Source: Leptodontidium sp. MPI-SDFR-AT-0119 (Eukaryota > Ascomycota > Leotiomycetes > Helotiales > Leptodontidiaceae). Taken from it: DNA of 64,000 bases. Location of the stretch: NCBI GenBank assembly GCA_020726505.1, contig JAHLEZ010000002.1, positions 2,604,001 to 2,668,000 on the forward strand, given 5' to 3'. Under the pieces are notes generated by a model. It was not told where the DNA came from. It did not search any database and worked only from the letters and a program-made list of their open reading frames with translations. Below are positions 1 through 11,587 of this stretch, one piece after another. Both the position numbers and the translations under genes were made by a program. The first letter of the stretch is position 1. Each line of letters starts with the position of its first letter.

Positions 1-591
1 AGTATGAAACTCGCGCATATTCCACCGATAGCCGTTTGTGAGACTGCGAGGGAGGTAGTTGGGAGCCGAGCCACCATAAAAGTGGAGGAGAGCCTCGGGG
101 TTGTCGAAGTGGAGCAAATCGGTCTTGGGGTTGTAGTAGACGGGGACGCCTCCGAACTGGTGTGCGAAGCATGGACGGTGGTAGATCATGACTTCCTGGC
201 GGGTTTCGTGGCAGACGCCGAGGAGACGAGGGACTTTGTAGGAGGCCTCAGGGCGGTACACCCAGGTTTGGGTTCGGATGTTGCCAATAATAATGTATTG
301 CGCATGGCCGTTGGCGGTAATGAAGATGCTTTGAGGCTCGGGGAGGACGCGGCGCCAGACCTCGCGGCGTAACTCGAGAGGAAGCTTGGGAAAGCGAGGG
401 AAGACTTCCATGGGGATGTAGCCGTCTTCGATGGTTCTGAAGCCGATGGGATCATCTTCGCCGTATTGGAGACCAATGGGGCCGACAAGGTCTCCGCCTT
501 GATCAGCCATGCCCATCGCAGCAAGAGAGGCGGCAGCGGCACGCTCTTGGCGTGTGCGTTGGCGTTGTCTTCTCTTTGATCGTCTTGACAT
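1..591 (-). CDS. 2EXR-domain protein, copy 1 (3' end outside window)
   Basis: An open frame runs from an ATG at 591 down to the window edge (197 codons, no stop). After a basic start rich in Arg and Gln, the protein has the 2EXR signature FPKLPLELRREVW (about residues 70-82), then the second block with YKVPRLLGVCHETR and a GGVPVYYNPKTDLLHFD stretch. This order (F-P-K-L-P-x-E-L-R, S/C-x-E-S/T-R, G-x-x-V-Y-x-N) is that of the fungal 2EXR family, whose function is unknown. The frame is intact as far as it is visible. The conserved 3' intron seen in the sister copies would lie outside the window. It is the first of eight related copies in 15 kb. Confidence 0.85.
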   Translation of the reverse strand, partial: MSRRSKRRQRQRTRQERAAAASLAAMGMADQGGDLVGPIGLQYGEDDPIGFRTIEDGYIPMEVFPRFPKLPLELRREVWRRVLPEPQSIFITANGHAQYIIIGNIRTQTWVYRPEASYKVPRLLGVCHETRQEVMIYHRPCFAHQFGGVPVYYNPKTDLLHFDNPEALLHFYGGSAPNYLPRSLTNGYRWNMREFHT

Positions 592-1554
592 GTTTGCGAA
601 AGGGCGCGGAGCAGGGTTTGAGGCAGTTGATGTGTTCTTGCAGTTGTTGATTGATTCGGGGTAGTCCTGGGATCTGTTAGTACGGTATCAAATAAGATGG
701 AGATAGTTAGCATACGTCAAAGTCGTCGTCGAATCTGAGCCTGAGATGTTTTGTTGGGCCGTGCATACCTTTGCGAAGACGAGATTTGCAAACGAAGAGT
801 TGTGATGGAAGCCGTGAGTGGTAGGGTGAGTGGAAAGAGGAAGGAAGATGTATTCCCGTGGGGAATTCTTCCTATTGTTGACAGCTGGGAGGCGGGGCGA
901 ACCCTTCCTATTGTCGAGGAGGCTCGCGAAAGGTGAATTCGTCGGGACAACGGCCGCACTTTGTTTACACCGAAACCTCATTTGGCGAAGGCAGATCCTT
1001 GCTCGTCACGTGCAATTATTATAGCTGATGAAATTCTTGGAGAATGACTGCTACTGGGTATCCCAGTTTTGGTTCTCGCATTTGTGGAAAAGATCGCAGT
1101 TTGATGGTCACCTCAAAGTAGGCAGATTCATGTGTGTTTAACATCTTCAGTTCAAAGCCTTGTGTGATCGCTGGTGCAGTATGTAGTTCTCGAGAACCTG
1201 TGTCAATCTCATCTCCTGACACACATCCCTTCTTCCGAGATCGAGAGACTCGGAATAAAGCAGAAAAATTCGCAAGGGAAAAGGAGACAGACACCCATAG
1301 TGTAACGCTGCAAGTCGCGCGCAGTACCGAGTGAATACAAAAGCGCCACCCAAAGGATTTCTCCTCCCAGTTTCCATATCCCATCGCAGAAAACGGTAGA
1401 AAAGTCAAGAATAAAGCAACAAGCCACCCACGCCGTCATGCAGAAAGTCGCGCGCAATAACTAGAGGACATAGAGGCTCCACCATGATGAATCTCTCACC
1501 TAGCATCCATGTCCAATTCCATATGAAAGTTCCTCGCGGTCCCAAAGTCCGTAC

Positions 1555-1589
<35 letters not shown>

Positions 1590-1731
1590 ATCTCTGCCAA
1601 CCCAATATCCTGTGCCTTCCACCATGGTTTCTCCGGCTGCGAAAGAGTCTTGAGGAACAATAGTGTATGTGCAGTCTGTTGATAGTATCAAGTCCGGTCC
1701 TCGTATCGCAGTACTGGGCATTGTCTTCGAT
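592..1731. other. Intergenic, no convincing gene
   Basis: This lies upstream of copy 1 and downstream of copy 2 (both minus strand). Only short overlapping frames without family features occur. It contains the 32-nt adenine run listed separately. Confidence 0.6.
1556..1587 (+). repeat. Poly(A) tract, 32 nt
   Basis: An uninterrupted run of 32 adenines sits about 145 bp downstream of the stop of 2EXR copy 2 (on the opposite strand it is poly-T). It could be a mononucleotide microsatellite or the tail of an old retroposed fragment. No recognisable element precedes it. Confidence 0.9.
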
Positions 1732-2783
1732 CTAGGATGAGCTAAAGGCTCGAGGTTTTCTAGCATCTCGGGCATCCTTGACGCGCTGAGCTTTTTCTTC
1801 AGTATTCTTTCTATCGATCTCGTCCTGGAAGAAGGTAAGTGCATGAACGAGCTTGGTGTTTATTGTACTTACCAGCAACTTTCCCATCCGCAAGCGGGAT
1901 TTGTGCGTGACGGTAGGCTCAGCGTATGTTTTAGTGACCTCCATATTCTTCTGCCAATAGGGGATCAGCGAATTTGACTGATCTGTGTATGCTTTGCCCC
2001 ACCAGAGACTCGTCTGTGTTGCAGTGTTCCTGTTGCCTGTTTGATACGTTAGCATGAGCGATTTGTATTTGTTGTTCCTGTATGCGAGGGAGGAGCCCAT
2101 TATTCTGATCTCGGGACAGGTCAAGTGACTGGTCCGCAATGAGTTGTAAATACAGCACGCAAATACTTACATAGGAGGGTTTTACCACCAGAGGGGGACA
2201 CGAAGGTGACATGCTTCGGCTTGCCGAGTTGTTGGAGTACTAGTGGTGACAGAGTGAGTTTGTATGGCCAGGTAATTCCGACCATGAGAAGCGGGTGTTT
2301 GTTAGAAGAAGGACCGACGCCTGCTATCATTTGGTGACCATCATAACCGTAGAAAACATTCATAGAGTTCCAGCCGTGGAAGAGAAGTGCATCTGTATTG
2401 AAGTTGAAGTAGACCGGCGCTCCACCAAGGTTGATTGAGAATGCGGCAGTGAACATCTTGCGGACGACCTCTCGACATTCCTTATTGACCTCGAGGAAAG
2501 CTGGTTTCTCGTAGTAAGCAGTAGCCCGGCGTTCAACACCTCCGTTGGGAAGAATGATTTCTTCGTAGCTGATAGTGACAATCTTTGGGGTAGTTTTGGT
2601 AGACAGCTTGACGATCATATTTCTTAATTCCATCGGAAGCTTTGGAAACATTTTGAATTTCTTCGTCTGTTTGGCGGAGATATGAACATGTTGTGGAAGC
2701 TTCAGATGGACCTTAGAGTTCTTTAGACTGGTTGGGGGACGGTACATAGGCACCAGCTGGAATTTGCTAGAAAGGACCGGCAT
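1732..2783 (-). CDS. 2EXR-domain protein, copy 2 (three exons)
   Basis: Model: exons 2783-2171, 2036-1873 and 1824-1732, giving 289 aa. Intron 1 (2037-2170, 134 nt) starts GTAAGT and ends after a GCTAAC branch point and CAG. Phases match exactly (phase 1 then 0). Intron 2 (1825-1872, 48 nt, GTAAGT..CCAG) is a multiple of three, so it reads through as coding in a naive translation. The protein carries MFPKLPMELRNMI near residue 45, a C-R-E-V segment, GGAPVYFNFNTDALLFHG and LGKPKHVTFVSP, the usual order of 2EXR proteins. It ends in a charged Lys/Glu/Arg tail after the conserved last intron. Function is unknown. The 134-nt intron is long for this region, so an alternative acceptor is possible. 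Confidence 0.8.
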
Positions 2784-3610
2784 GGCGGGAGAGGCTAGGT
2801 CTATTGGAAGATGTTAGAACGCGTCGAACAACCAAAATAAGAAGTTGAATTAGAGTTGGAGTTCAAGTTCGACTTACAACAACGTGCTTTTTTCTGTACC
2901 TCCTTGAGGTTTGAGGTTATTGTTTGCTCAGTCACAGAGCTGTGAATTTGAGTATGCGAGCAACTGGAACCTAGCACAAGATCGCGTTGTGGCTGGGTGG
3001 TGATGTCGAGTCCAATCTAGGACAGGGAGAATTCGAAGGTGCTGTGGTGCGGGCCTCGAGACGATGTCGAGACTAGCGTGTGTTGACACCTAGAGCCGCT
3101 AGTCTTGCTTGGGCTAGCATGCAAACAAGGCACAGGTACCTATCTAAAGTCGCCCTGGAGGTTTAGGGCCATGGCTTTAGTATTTTATGGCCATTAGCTA
3201 ATCAAATTGAGTGAAAGGAAGATTATTAGAAGAAGGCCAGACCACGCTCTCTTCAAAGAACCCTCTGCTTCAAAGTCTACCATCAGGGTTCAATCTCTAA
3301 GGAAACGACTATAGCTAATCAATGTTTATATAATAGAAATACCTCATTCTGGCCTGCCAAAGTCAGCAAGAGGAGCCAAATATGCTTGTTCTTGCGTGAC
3401 GCAACACTCTCTCCTGTGTCATTGCACCATACTGCCAACGAGCAGAGCGACCTCAAAACCAAGAAACGATCACCTCTCCCCACACTTCAAGGAGCTGCCT
3501 CAATCATCACCACACAACCTTCTAGGTGAACATTTTTAGACAAGATATCTGAACCAGCAGCTACCGCAGATCCCTCCACTGAAATAGTCACTACATCACC
3601 CTACACACTC
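2784..3610. other. Divergent intergenic region
   Basis: It separates copy 2 (minus) from pseudogene copy 3 (plus). The 3' part up to the pseudogene is open in the pseudogene frame for some distance but has no clear ATG. Nothing else was recognised. Confidence 0.5.
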
Positions 3611-4267
3611 TCGTATGATGGATTCTTCATAATCTTCCTTAAAATGCCAGGCGAGCTCATAAACAAGGTTTAGAATTTGGCACAACCTGAGCCCTTGATT
3701 ATCACCATCATCTCCGTCTGCGTTCCCATACAAGCACGAGGCCGCTTTCATACATATCGCAATGAAGTAGAAGCACGTTACAAAGTCCCATCTCTTCTTC
3801 GCGTTTGTAATGAATCGCGAGAACTTCCTCAAGGTCAATATGAGTTGTCGTTTGAGCTCAATCTCGGAGGTAGAAATCCGGTCTATTTCAACTACGAGTC
3901 CGAAGCTCTGGGTTTTGATGGCCTACCAAGCTTTCAGCAATTCTCCATTGACCCCTGCACTCCCTCCAGAAGCAATCAATCCCTTAATATCCCTCTCCAC
4001 CCCAACATGAAGATCCTAGCAGTTGCTTTCCGTAAGTTTCCACTGAACCGCGACTTGAGGAGTTGGATCCTGACGCTGGGAATCTCTGCAACACGTTTGC
4101 TTGATAAACTGGCAAGGTGGTTTAAGCTTTCTGGATGACTGCCTTGCGCATCATGTAACTAGATTATGAGAGGCTTAGTAACGCAGCTATATGGGTTTCC
4201 AACAAGACTGCTGACAAAGCTCCCTTTGTTTGAAAGTTTGACTTTCGCTGGCTTGCAACAGAAACCG
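3611..4267 (+). pseudogene. 2EXR copy 3, broken by nonsense mutation and frame loss
   Basis: In one frame the sequence reads IFLKMPGELINKV, then TAG (3671-3673), then NLAQPEP. In sister copies the residue at the TAG is Trp or Tyr of the ELRxxxW motif, so TGG-to-TAG is the simplest explanation. The frame continues with YKVPSLLRVCNESRELPQ, GRNPVYFNYESEALGFDG and NMKILAVAF, all typical of the family, then drifts and stops at 4138. Further down, LTFAGLQQKP directly followed by a GTGAGT donor (about 4237-4272) is the remains of the C-terminal motif and conserved intron, in another frame. At least one stop and one frameshift, and no clear start codon, argue for a pseudogene. Confidence 0.8.
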
Positions 4268-5296
4268 GTGAGTACTTCTAGGTTGTGATAATTCAATGCT
4301 GGTCAGATTCAAGCGGCTAACATACGCAGAACGATCTTTACTATCTTCCTACGCTAAACACGATTGAAGAAACCAGATGAAATACAATTTGGATTGATCA
4401 ATATCCCCCATTAGCAGCGGAGCGTCGAAGGCAGCACACCGAATCGAAATATGGTACGTTGAGTGTGGAAAAAAATAAAAATAAAAATAATCGGACGGTT
4501 ACAAGGAAGGAATGACATTGAATTGTATATGTGACTGCTGAGAAGCCTTCCGACGCGCGCCAAGTCTCACTGAATCATCCGCGGGGCGGCCTTGGGGAGA
4601 AGCATCGACGGCTACAGACAGTCTTGCAAAAAAGAAATTGGTGCAGAGGTATAAATTTAGCAACCGTTCTGGGGAATAATTTGCTAAATCATCAAACACA
4701 GCGCGCAATCTGTTTCGTACAGTACAAGGCGGCATTTCGCAAAGAATCAAGTCTTTAGTTAAAATCGGTTTCTCCAAACTACTAGTGGCTCTCCTCTTGA
4801 GCGTTACTCTGTGACATCCCATCGTAATAGATTCCACGACTTAAATTCAGTTTATCTTCTCATATTTCTTAGTCCTTTGAGTCTGTTTGAATGTCTTAAG
4901 TGTAAATGCCCGTTTCCAGAACGCGGCTTCAGGTTCGATGTTGACTTTCTACACTTGATCGGGAATCCTAAGCGAGGTTCTGCCGCTCTTCGCCGCCTTC
5001 GCCCATTTACCTTCCAAATTCATCGACGACCAACATCATCCCCTTCAACTTCTCCTCAGCAACAACCTCCCAATCTCGAACAACAACACCAGACAACAAC
5101 ATCGAGAAACTTCTTCCAGTACCTCTTCAACCACACTCACTCCTCCATCCTCAGTCTGCGAAGCGCGAATACGCAGCCATGGACGCAAGCAAGTCCTCCA
5201 TGGGCTGTGCTAAAGCCTAGCAACCAGGCTAGCAGCGCGGTCTTGAAGGGAAAGGCGTCGAAGTAGCAATACTCTGCGGCGACGTCAAGTGCTACC
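4268..5296. other. Intergenic, CT-rich leader upstream of copy 4
   Basis: It contains an A/T-rich stretch (about 4470-4492) and a long C/T/A-rich run (about 5020-5160) that looks like a fungal 5' UTR. A 151-codon frame at 4811-5266 has UTR-like composition and no domain. Confidence 0.5.
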
Positions 5297-6022
5297 ATGG
5301 GCGATACAGTCACTCCCCTAGCTGAGGGAAGGGAATTTGAGTTGTTTCCAAAGCTTCCCTTGGAGCTGCGAAACATGGTTTGGAACGAGGCTGCGATAGT
5401 TCCACAAATTATCGTGATTGGATATCGCAGGAGTCCAAATCCAGGCTTCATTATGAGAGTGGTCAACAAAACAAAGCCCCCAGCAGTACTTCACGCCAGT
5501 CACGAGTCACGTCGTGTTGCTCTGCAAGACTTCGAGGTCACTTTCGAAAATAGCGCAGCTCCCGGATGTGGTATCTACTTCAACTTCGATCGTGACGCAC
5601 TGTCCTTTGATTTTAACGACTACTATGACCTTCTGACACTATCCGTTCTCCAAATGGCTACAACTCCTACTCCCGCCTTGTTTTTCCACCAAGCAAGATG
5701 ATACTCGCAATCGCAATCCGTAATATGCCCTCCGACCGCTGATTTAACGCCCGGGTTCTGAGACTTCTGGCTAAACCCTCACACTTTATTCTTGTCCGCG
5801 ACAACGATAAGGAGGTCGGTGTAGATGCGCAGAACGCTGCCTGGATTGAGGAGTTCTGGACCTGTAGTAATAGTCACATTGACGACCAAGCGACGTCTAT
5901 CCGTGCCCTTAGGTGTCAGCTCTGACTTACGATGAGCTGCAGACCAAGCTTGTAAGTCACCCTTGTGCCTAGTTATCTCATAGACTTATTGCTGACAAAC
6001 TTAGGACAAGCTTAGTACTTGA
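5297..6022 (+). pseudogene. 2EXR copy 4, frameshifted
   Basis: It starts MGDTVTPLAEGREFELFPKLPLELRNMVW and keeps the family frame through SHESRR and GIYFNFDRDALSFD to about 5680. The family sequence then continues in another frame (PPSKMILAIAIRNMPSDR, then TGA, then RVLRLLAKPSHFILVRDND and AAWIEEFW). Near 5915 it shifts again to LTYDELQTKL, which is followed directly by a GTAAGT donor (about 5951) and a short last exon after an AG at 6004. So it has at least two frameshifts and an internal TGA, while the motif order and the conserved last intron are still visible. The 5' half is clean enough that the loss looks recent. Confidence 0.8.
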
Positions 6023-6817
6023 TCTTTTGACCGACAGACCGCTGCTGTAACCTGGATGAGATACAGACGGAAGATGGGTATAACTTGCACTTGGAGGATG
6101 ATTGGGAATGATCGGGCTAGGGAGTCAACAAAAGGGAGTCGGGTAACGTGCAAAAGAGATTTTGATGGTAGTTTCTGAGGACTTCTTGCTTCCATATCAA
6201 GGTCACATTTGCTAGGCAGAGGTTATCCGAGTTACCATGATAGACATGGTCAACCTAGGGTTATTTGACAGGAAAATGTCATGAGACAGTATGTTTGAGT
6301 TGCACACTCCAATGGCTTCTTCGTGCTTGTGTTTTGTGAAGAACCAAAAGTGCACTGGTGCCAGCAAACCTTTAATTTGGGTGACATAACATGGCTGATT
6401 TGAAAGCTTACTCAGCGAACATTGTACGATGGTGAATTCAGTGGATTTCCAGACCTTGTACCAACATCTATTCATCCTTATCTTGCTGCAAAGAGTGGCA
6501 AAAGAAAGGCGCTAGTGCAAGAATAACCGGAAGCTCCAAACTCGATTTGTTCTGGTAGAGCAACATCCCCCTCCAGCTTCATACCACACGGCCAAACATA
6601 CGAATAAATCTATACCCCGCACCTTCAACGCTCCCAACTAAAAATACCCCTCCAAAGAAGCGCCAAGATCTTTCTTCGATTCCGAGGGCTCGCGACGTGC
6701 TCAGCTTTCCACCAGAACTTCGTCAACTAACTTCGACGCGCCCATCTTCCTCGAGTCATCAACTACAGGCACCTACCTAAACAATCCACAAATCTTCGCC
6801 TAAGCACTCTTGCGGCT
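6023..6817. other. Intergenic, nothing recognised
   Basis: Short frames only. The last 200 bp before 6818 are C/A-rich, as expected for a promoter and leader of copy 5. Confidence 0.5.
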
Positions 6818-7667
6818 ATGTCCGACAAGCTCTCTGGCACTGCGATGGAGACTGCGATCACTCCATCTCCAGAAAGAGGAGCCTTCTCGCTCTTCCCAAA
6901 GCTACCCCTCGAGCTCCGGAGGATGATCTGGCGGGCAAGCTGCGTTGACAACAAACCACGAATGATCCAAATAACATTCGCAGAGCCTCTACGCAACTAC
7001 AAGCTGACAGCATCCTACAAAATTCCCTTTCAACTCAAGATCAGCCAGGAAAGTCGAGCTTGTGCCAAGGAGTTCTACGACGCTGTCTTTGCAGAGCGAT
7101 TGAAGAAGAACATCCCGGTGTACTTCAATTCTGCTATAGATGCCGTCGTTTTCGATGGCTGCGATGTTATCTATCAATTCGTGGATTTAGGATGGACTGA
7201 GGACGAGGAAAGCCTTGGACCCAGACGCCCAGATCTACAGAAGACTTTGGCTAATGGTATCAAGAACATGAGGGTGCAAGATCAACTGCTCGCGATCCCA
7301 ATTTTGAAGGCTCTAGGAAGCCCTGAACACCTCATCATCTTACCTCTCTTTGGAAATCCCCGTCATCCCCGTCGGAATACGGCAGCCTGGAACTACCGCG
7401 TTCTATCTGGATGGACAAAGATTGGCCTCTCCAGAATTCCATGGCCAGGGTGGCTACGGTGGCCCCAAGGCGGAGCTTTCTTCCGTCAAGGAGTTTCAGA
7501 CCATGCTTGTAAGTCATATTATTTTCATTCTTTGCATGGGGTCTGTCGAGTCTAACGAACGTCTGCAGAATGTTCTTCATAATCCGCCGATACTTTTAAA
7601 GCCGAAAAGAGCCCTCCTGCCAATTCGCCGATCAGCACGTATCCAAGCCAGGTCATCTGGATTTTAG
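6818..7667 (+). CDS. 2EXR-domain protein, copy 5 (possible internal frameshift)
   Basis: From ATG 6818 the frame carries FSLFPKLPLELRRMIW (about residues 23-38), SQESRA, IPVYFNSAIDAVVFDG and LKALGSPEHLIILP, typical 2EXR order. A 60-nt intron (7509-7568, GTAAGT, TCTAAC branch, TGCAG) sits at the conserved C-terminal position. The frame preceding it that looks like the family motif (SVKEFQTML) and continues after it for 33 codons to TAG 7665-7667 is one base off the upstream frame. Either a +1 frameshift lies between about 7340 and 7450, or the upstream frame is real and ends at a TAA formed at the splice junction. I favour a damaged or length-variant gene. Function is unknown. Confidence 0.65.
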
Positions 7668-8244
7668 ACTCAGACGCACATGTTTAGCATGCGTAGAATG
7701 GTGGATTTTGGGTTGAAATGGAGCTCGGAGGGAGGGGGGAGGTTTCATGAGATATGAAGATGCGGGCTGGGGAGTTCCTCAGTGGTTCTCACAGAGCGAT
7801 GCGCCTTTCCCTAAGCTATAGTAGCTAGGTTACAGTCTTTATTAGACTATGCCGAGATGTCTGTAAGTCTGGCTCGGGCAAGGGATCCTTCAAAAGCAAT
7901 GATTGGTAATGAAAGCCCCTCCTCGTCATTCCGATCATCAGTGTAATAGCAATCCAATTTCATGTCCTCTTTAGAACAAGACCATAGCTTGCTGGGCTTG
8001 AACAAGTTGATTGTCCGTGAATTCCATCGTGCAAGTAAGAATTTGGGGTGACAAAGGGTAAGCACATGCGCCTGCGCAACGAGGACACAGTGTCACATGT
8101 ATATCCTCGCCCGTAATCGAGGTGCACTTGCCAGATGATCTCCAGGGGGTCGATCATCTTCAAGCCCTCCTCGACTTCGTCGTATTAGGCTGAGAAGGGA
8201 ACATCAGAAAGTCTGCAACTGCAGGCTAGTAGCAATCGAGTTTG
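7668..8244. other. Intergenic; no N-terminal half of copy 6 found
   Basis: This is where the LPxELR block of copy 6 would be expected, but no frame on the plus strand encodes it. A short VAIEFDGAVYMFGDGN stretch at about 8229-8276, in a frame different from copy 6, looks like a decayed duplicate of the family's DAxxFDG segment. Confidence 0.5.
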
Positions 8245-9112
8245 ATGGAGCTGTGTACATGTTTGGGGATGGAAATAAGCCTTGCATACCATTCCTATGA
8301 TGCAGCGGATATTGCCATTGAGTTTGATGATTTTCATGGGCAAGAGACTCCTAGGAGCACCCTGGTGTTTGGATTTTCCCAACATTGGGATTGGAAATAT
8401 AGCGAGGGGTATTGGAAAGAGCTGCAGTTCACTCCGAAGGCAATGGAGAGGCTTGGGGAGCCCAAGCAAATAGTGCTTACACGACGTAGTGGAATATCCC
8501 TACGGATAGACACTGTGGCGGCAGAAAGAATGTGGACAGATGCTCTGGTCGATGTTGACTCACTGGACGTTGGTCTTAACAAAGACTATCAATTCCCGAG
8601 TATCGCCTCCTTGACTTTCATCCAACTCCAAGCAAAGCTGGTTTGTCCCTTTTCCTGAAACCCCTCTTTAGTTGTTCAATTTAAAGCTAACTCTGTAGGT
8701 CGACCTTGATGATCCCACACTGGCCTTGAAGAAGAAGGAGAGGCAGTTGGCAAGAGAGTTGAAGAAAGAAATAGTGAGGAAGTGGCCGCCAAGAAGTTCA
8801 GACAAGGCGATCGCCGTTCAGCCCGTCTCCAAGCCGAGGAAATTGAGGAAATTGAGGAACTGTTGTCCTAAAGAACACATGGTCGACGGGGTTGGTGGAA
8901 TTGGTAGAAGTGGGTTGAGACACATCGCTGTGGAAATCTTGAGGATAGTGATCGAGGATGGTTCCCCCCTTTGCCGAATTCTGCTTTCGATGGGAAAGTG
9001 GAGGGGTTGTTTGAGTTATTCTTTCTTTTCAAAAGTTATTGCGTATGTTGCGAGACATGGGCTTCATGAAGATGTTTTCTTTGGGGTACATTCATTGCGG
9101 ACGGAGGGATGA
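8245..9112 (+). pseudogene. 2EXR copy 6, 5'-truncated
   Basis: Exons 8245-8640 and 8699-9112 are joined by a 58-nt intron (GTTTGT, GCTAAC branch, TGTAG). The first exon holds only the C-terminal half of a 2EXR protein: IAIEFDD, FTPKAMERLGEPKQIVLTRR and LTFIQLQAKL just before the intron. The second exon begins VDLDDPTLALKKKERQLARE, a basic tail like those of other copies; the last 80 or so residues have no family resemblance and may be read past the true end. The diagnostic LPxELR block is absent upstream, so this is a truncated gene or a separately evolved half-gene. Its first ATG may not be a real start. Confidence 0.6.
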
Positions 9113-10477
9113 TGAAAGTAGGGACTCTGAATTGCCTTTCTTCTACTGAGATTTACTCTCAGCCTCCAAATTTTCCTACTGATCATTTAGGGAGGGCAAT
9201 AGTCGGATCAATTGAGCTATCTTCCGGAAGCGCGGGTACTAGACGGATAACCGTCAGTAGGGGTCTATTTGAGTTTCTTTGCGAGTTGGTAGCTGACAAA
9301 ATGGAAAAATCTGTCTTTACATAAGCCCAAGCCTTTCTGTGAAGCATTCATTCTCGATTGTGACTCCGTATTTTCCAATTCTTGGCAGGGAGAGTCACAA
9401 AATCCACATCATTTCCATGAACAGTACAGCCTCATTTGAATGGTCTTGTAGTAAAGTATTGTCTACTCTTATCCTCAACTCATATAAAACAAAACACTAC
9501 CTCACGTTTTCATGTACCTGAAAGTTCTAGAACCAATGACCCCAGTAAGCAAATTTCGATTTCGAATAGCAAAGCAGGACTTGGTGAAATGCTGTTGACC
9601 TAGAGGGATGATGCTATCTAACAAAGAAGACGGTAGACTTCTTGTTTGAAAGTTATCTGGTCATTAGAATCTGTGGATGAAGACTGATGGTATCCTAACT
9701 ATTAGGTGTGCTGGTGCTCGTTGATCTGTCTCGAAAAATCTGGGTCCGAGTGTTGGGGTCGCTTTAGATGGCAGCGAAACGGAATTTTTGAGCCCAAGGT
9801 AGGTATGTGTGCGATCTGTGACTCACTTCTTCAAATCAGTGGAGCATCAGTGTCTGATTTTGAAACCTCAACACCAAGTTTGGGGGTGGACGAAGCATAG
9901 ATATACATCCGCAATGTTGGTGGGTTAAAAGTAAGAGAATCGACGAAAGATTAAGACAATCAGCAAGCAATTTTGGGAGCAAATTTCGAACTTTACCTCT
10001 ATAATGATAAATCATGCCTTAGACATTCAAATTCTCTACTAACGCTTTCTGGTATCTCAAGCGCTGGGTATCCCTCCCTGCATATTAAACGCCAGTACGA
10101 GATCCTTCTTCCTTACCGGCCTCAAGTTTATCTAAAAAGAACCTTTGGACGTAAGTAATTAGTCTCGCGTTCCTGGCATTTAGTGAAAAGGCTTTATATT
10201 AGTCAAGAAAAAACACCTTGACTCAAACCACTCATCACTTATTCTGGAAAACTAAGTCACGAATGGGAGGAGTACGCAAAAATTCAAATGCATTGCTTTT
10301 GTGTCGGGCAGTAAAGTAAACTATCTGAAGTGACGTAGACCTTCCAAGGTATCAAGAGCTCCTCCATTGCTCACCCAATGTAGTGTTTCCCCAAAATGCC
10401 GGGAGTAGGAACCCGAAGGCGTTGCCTAAGCTTTTAATTGTCCCCATAGACTTCAAATTCCCAAAATATCATCCCCT
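9113..10477. other. Intergenic, no gene recognised
   Basis: About 1.36 kb of rather A/T-rich sequence with only short frames (60-71 codons) lacking domains. It may be decayed sequence between copies 6 and 7. Confidence 0.5.
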
Positions 10478-11587
10478 CAGATCTCTTCTTCGGTCTCATC
10501 GTCGCTCTGGGCAAGCTCATCGATGTTTGAAGAGAGTTCTGAAATTCCTGCAGCAACGGCAGCAGCATCTTCGGTAGTCTTCTTTGGCGCACGAGGCTTG
10601 TAGGTTCGCTTGGGTGGGCGGGGGCCATTCTCCAGGACAAACTATGTTACGTCAGTCAAGTTTCTTGATATGTCTTAGCTTTTCTGTAAAGACTTACCAA
10701 TCTCTCCTTTGCAGCCTTCCATGTGAGAGCTTCAACGACGGGAGTGAAAGTCTTAGCCGGAGCAGGAGCAATATTTCCGGCACCTTTGCTACCATTGATG
10801 CTGCCTTGTGTGACAGAGTTGGCTGGAGTACCTGTGAGATTCAGGAAGATTCTGAAAACGGCGTGCTCATCAGATTATGGAAGATGACCTCCTTTTCGAG
10901 TGATCATGATGTGCTTTGGCTGTCCACAGGGGTTAAAGGTATCTTGAGTCAGAGAGATTGGACCATACCAGCCAGACGTCCCAACAATCAAGTACTTGAG
11001 CTTGTGCTTCAGTGCCATCGATTTGTCGATGATTGGCAGAAACTGTTCTCCGCGATACTCTGCCCAAAGAACATGCTGGCCGCGTCGGTATCAGGAAACG
11101 CCAGTCCATCCTTATCAAAATTGAGGTAGACTTTCTTTCCGCCACCCAAGTTGTTCCCAAACTCGGCGCTCATGCTGGCGAGGGCCTCAATTCGAGAATC
11201 GTGGCAAGTAGGAAGCAAGGTCGGTGTGTTGTAATTGACTCTGAGACCTGAAGGACTAGCAGATATCAAGACACTTTGACCCGCAATCATGTTCAATTAG
11301 AGCCTCCAAACAGCCATGCGGAGCTCAAGTGGAAGCTTGGGGAAGAGCTTGAATTCCATGAGAGGAACCCAGTGACCATTCTTCTTGCAATTGGAGGTAG
11401 AGGAGGAATCACTAGAGGGAGTGGAGGAGAGGATGTTATCTGCCGCAGCTGAGCCTGACACCTACTCACAGGAAAATTGTCAGCATGGTAGAATCAGCGG
11501 AATGAGAAAACAAGACTTTGTGTTAGACAGGGGAGGACTTACATCCTTCCATGCACCAAGGTACTCCTGCAGTGAAACAGGGGTCAT
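10478..11587 (-). pseudogene. 2EXR copy 7, nonsense and frameshift mutations
   Basis: The exon structure can be followed almost completely. A 15-codon first exon (11587-11543, MTPVSLQEYLGAWKD) and an 81-nt intron (11462-11542) lead into an exon reading FKLFPKLPLELRMAVWRL. This ends at an in-frame TAA (11299-11297), after which the family sequence resumes (SGLRVNYNTPTLLPTCHDSR, KKVYLNFDKDGLAFPD). Near 11035 the frame shifts; QPKHIMITRKGGHLP is followed by another stop (about 10880), then LTWKAAKERL, a 66-nt intron with GTAAGT donor, and a last exon ending in an acidic tail (SDDETEEEI, stop 10480-10478). The last exon has stayed open, so decay is probably young. Confidence 0.8.

Noticed and set aside
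4811..5266. 151-codon plus-strand frame before 2EXR copy 4
   Set aside because: Composition is that of a C/A/T-rich leader, with Ser/Gln/Pro/Thr runs from simple sequence and no domain. It ends just before the copy 4 ATG.
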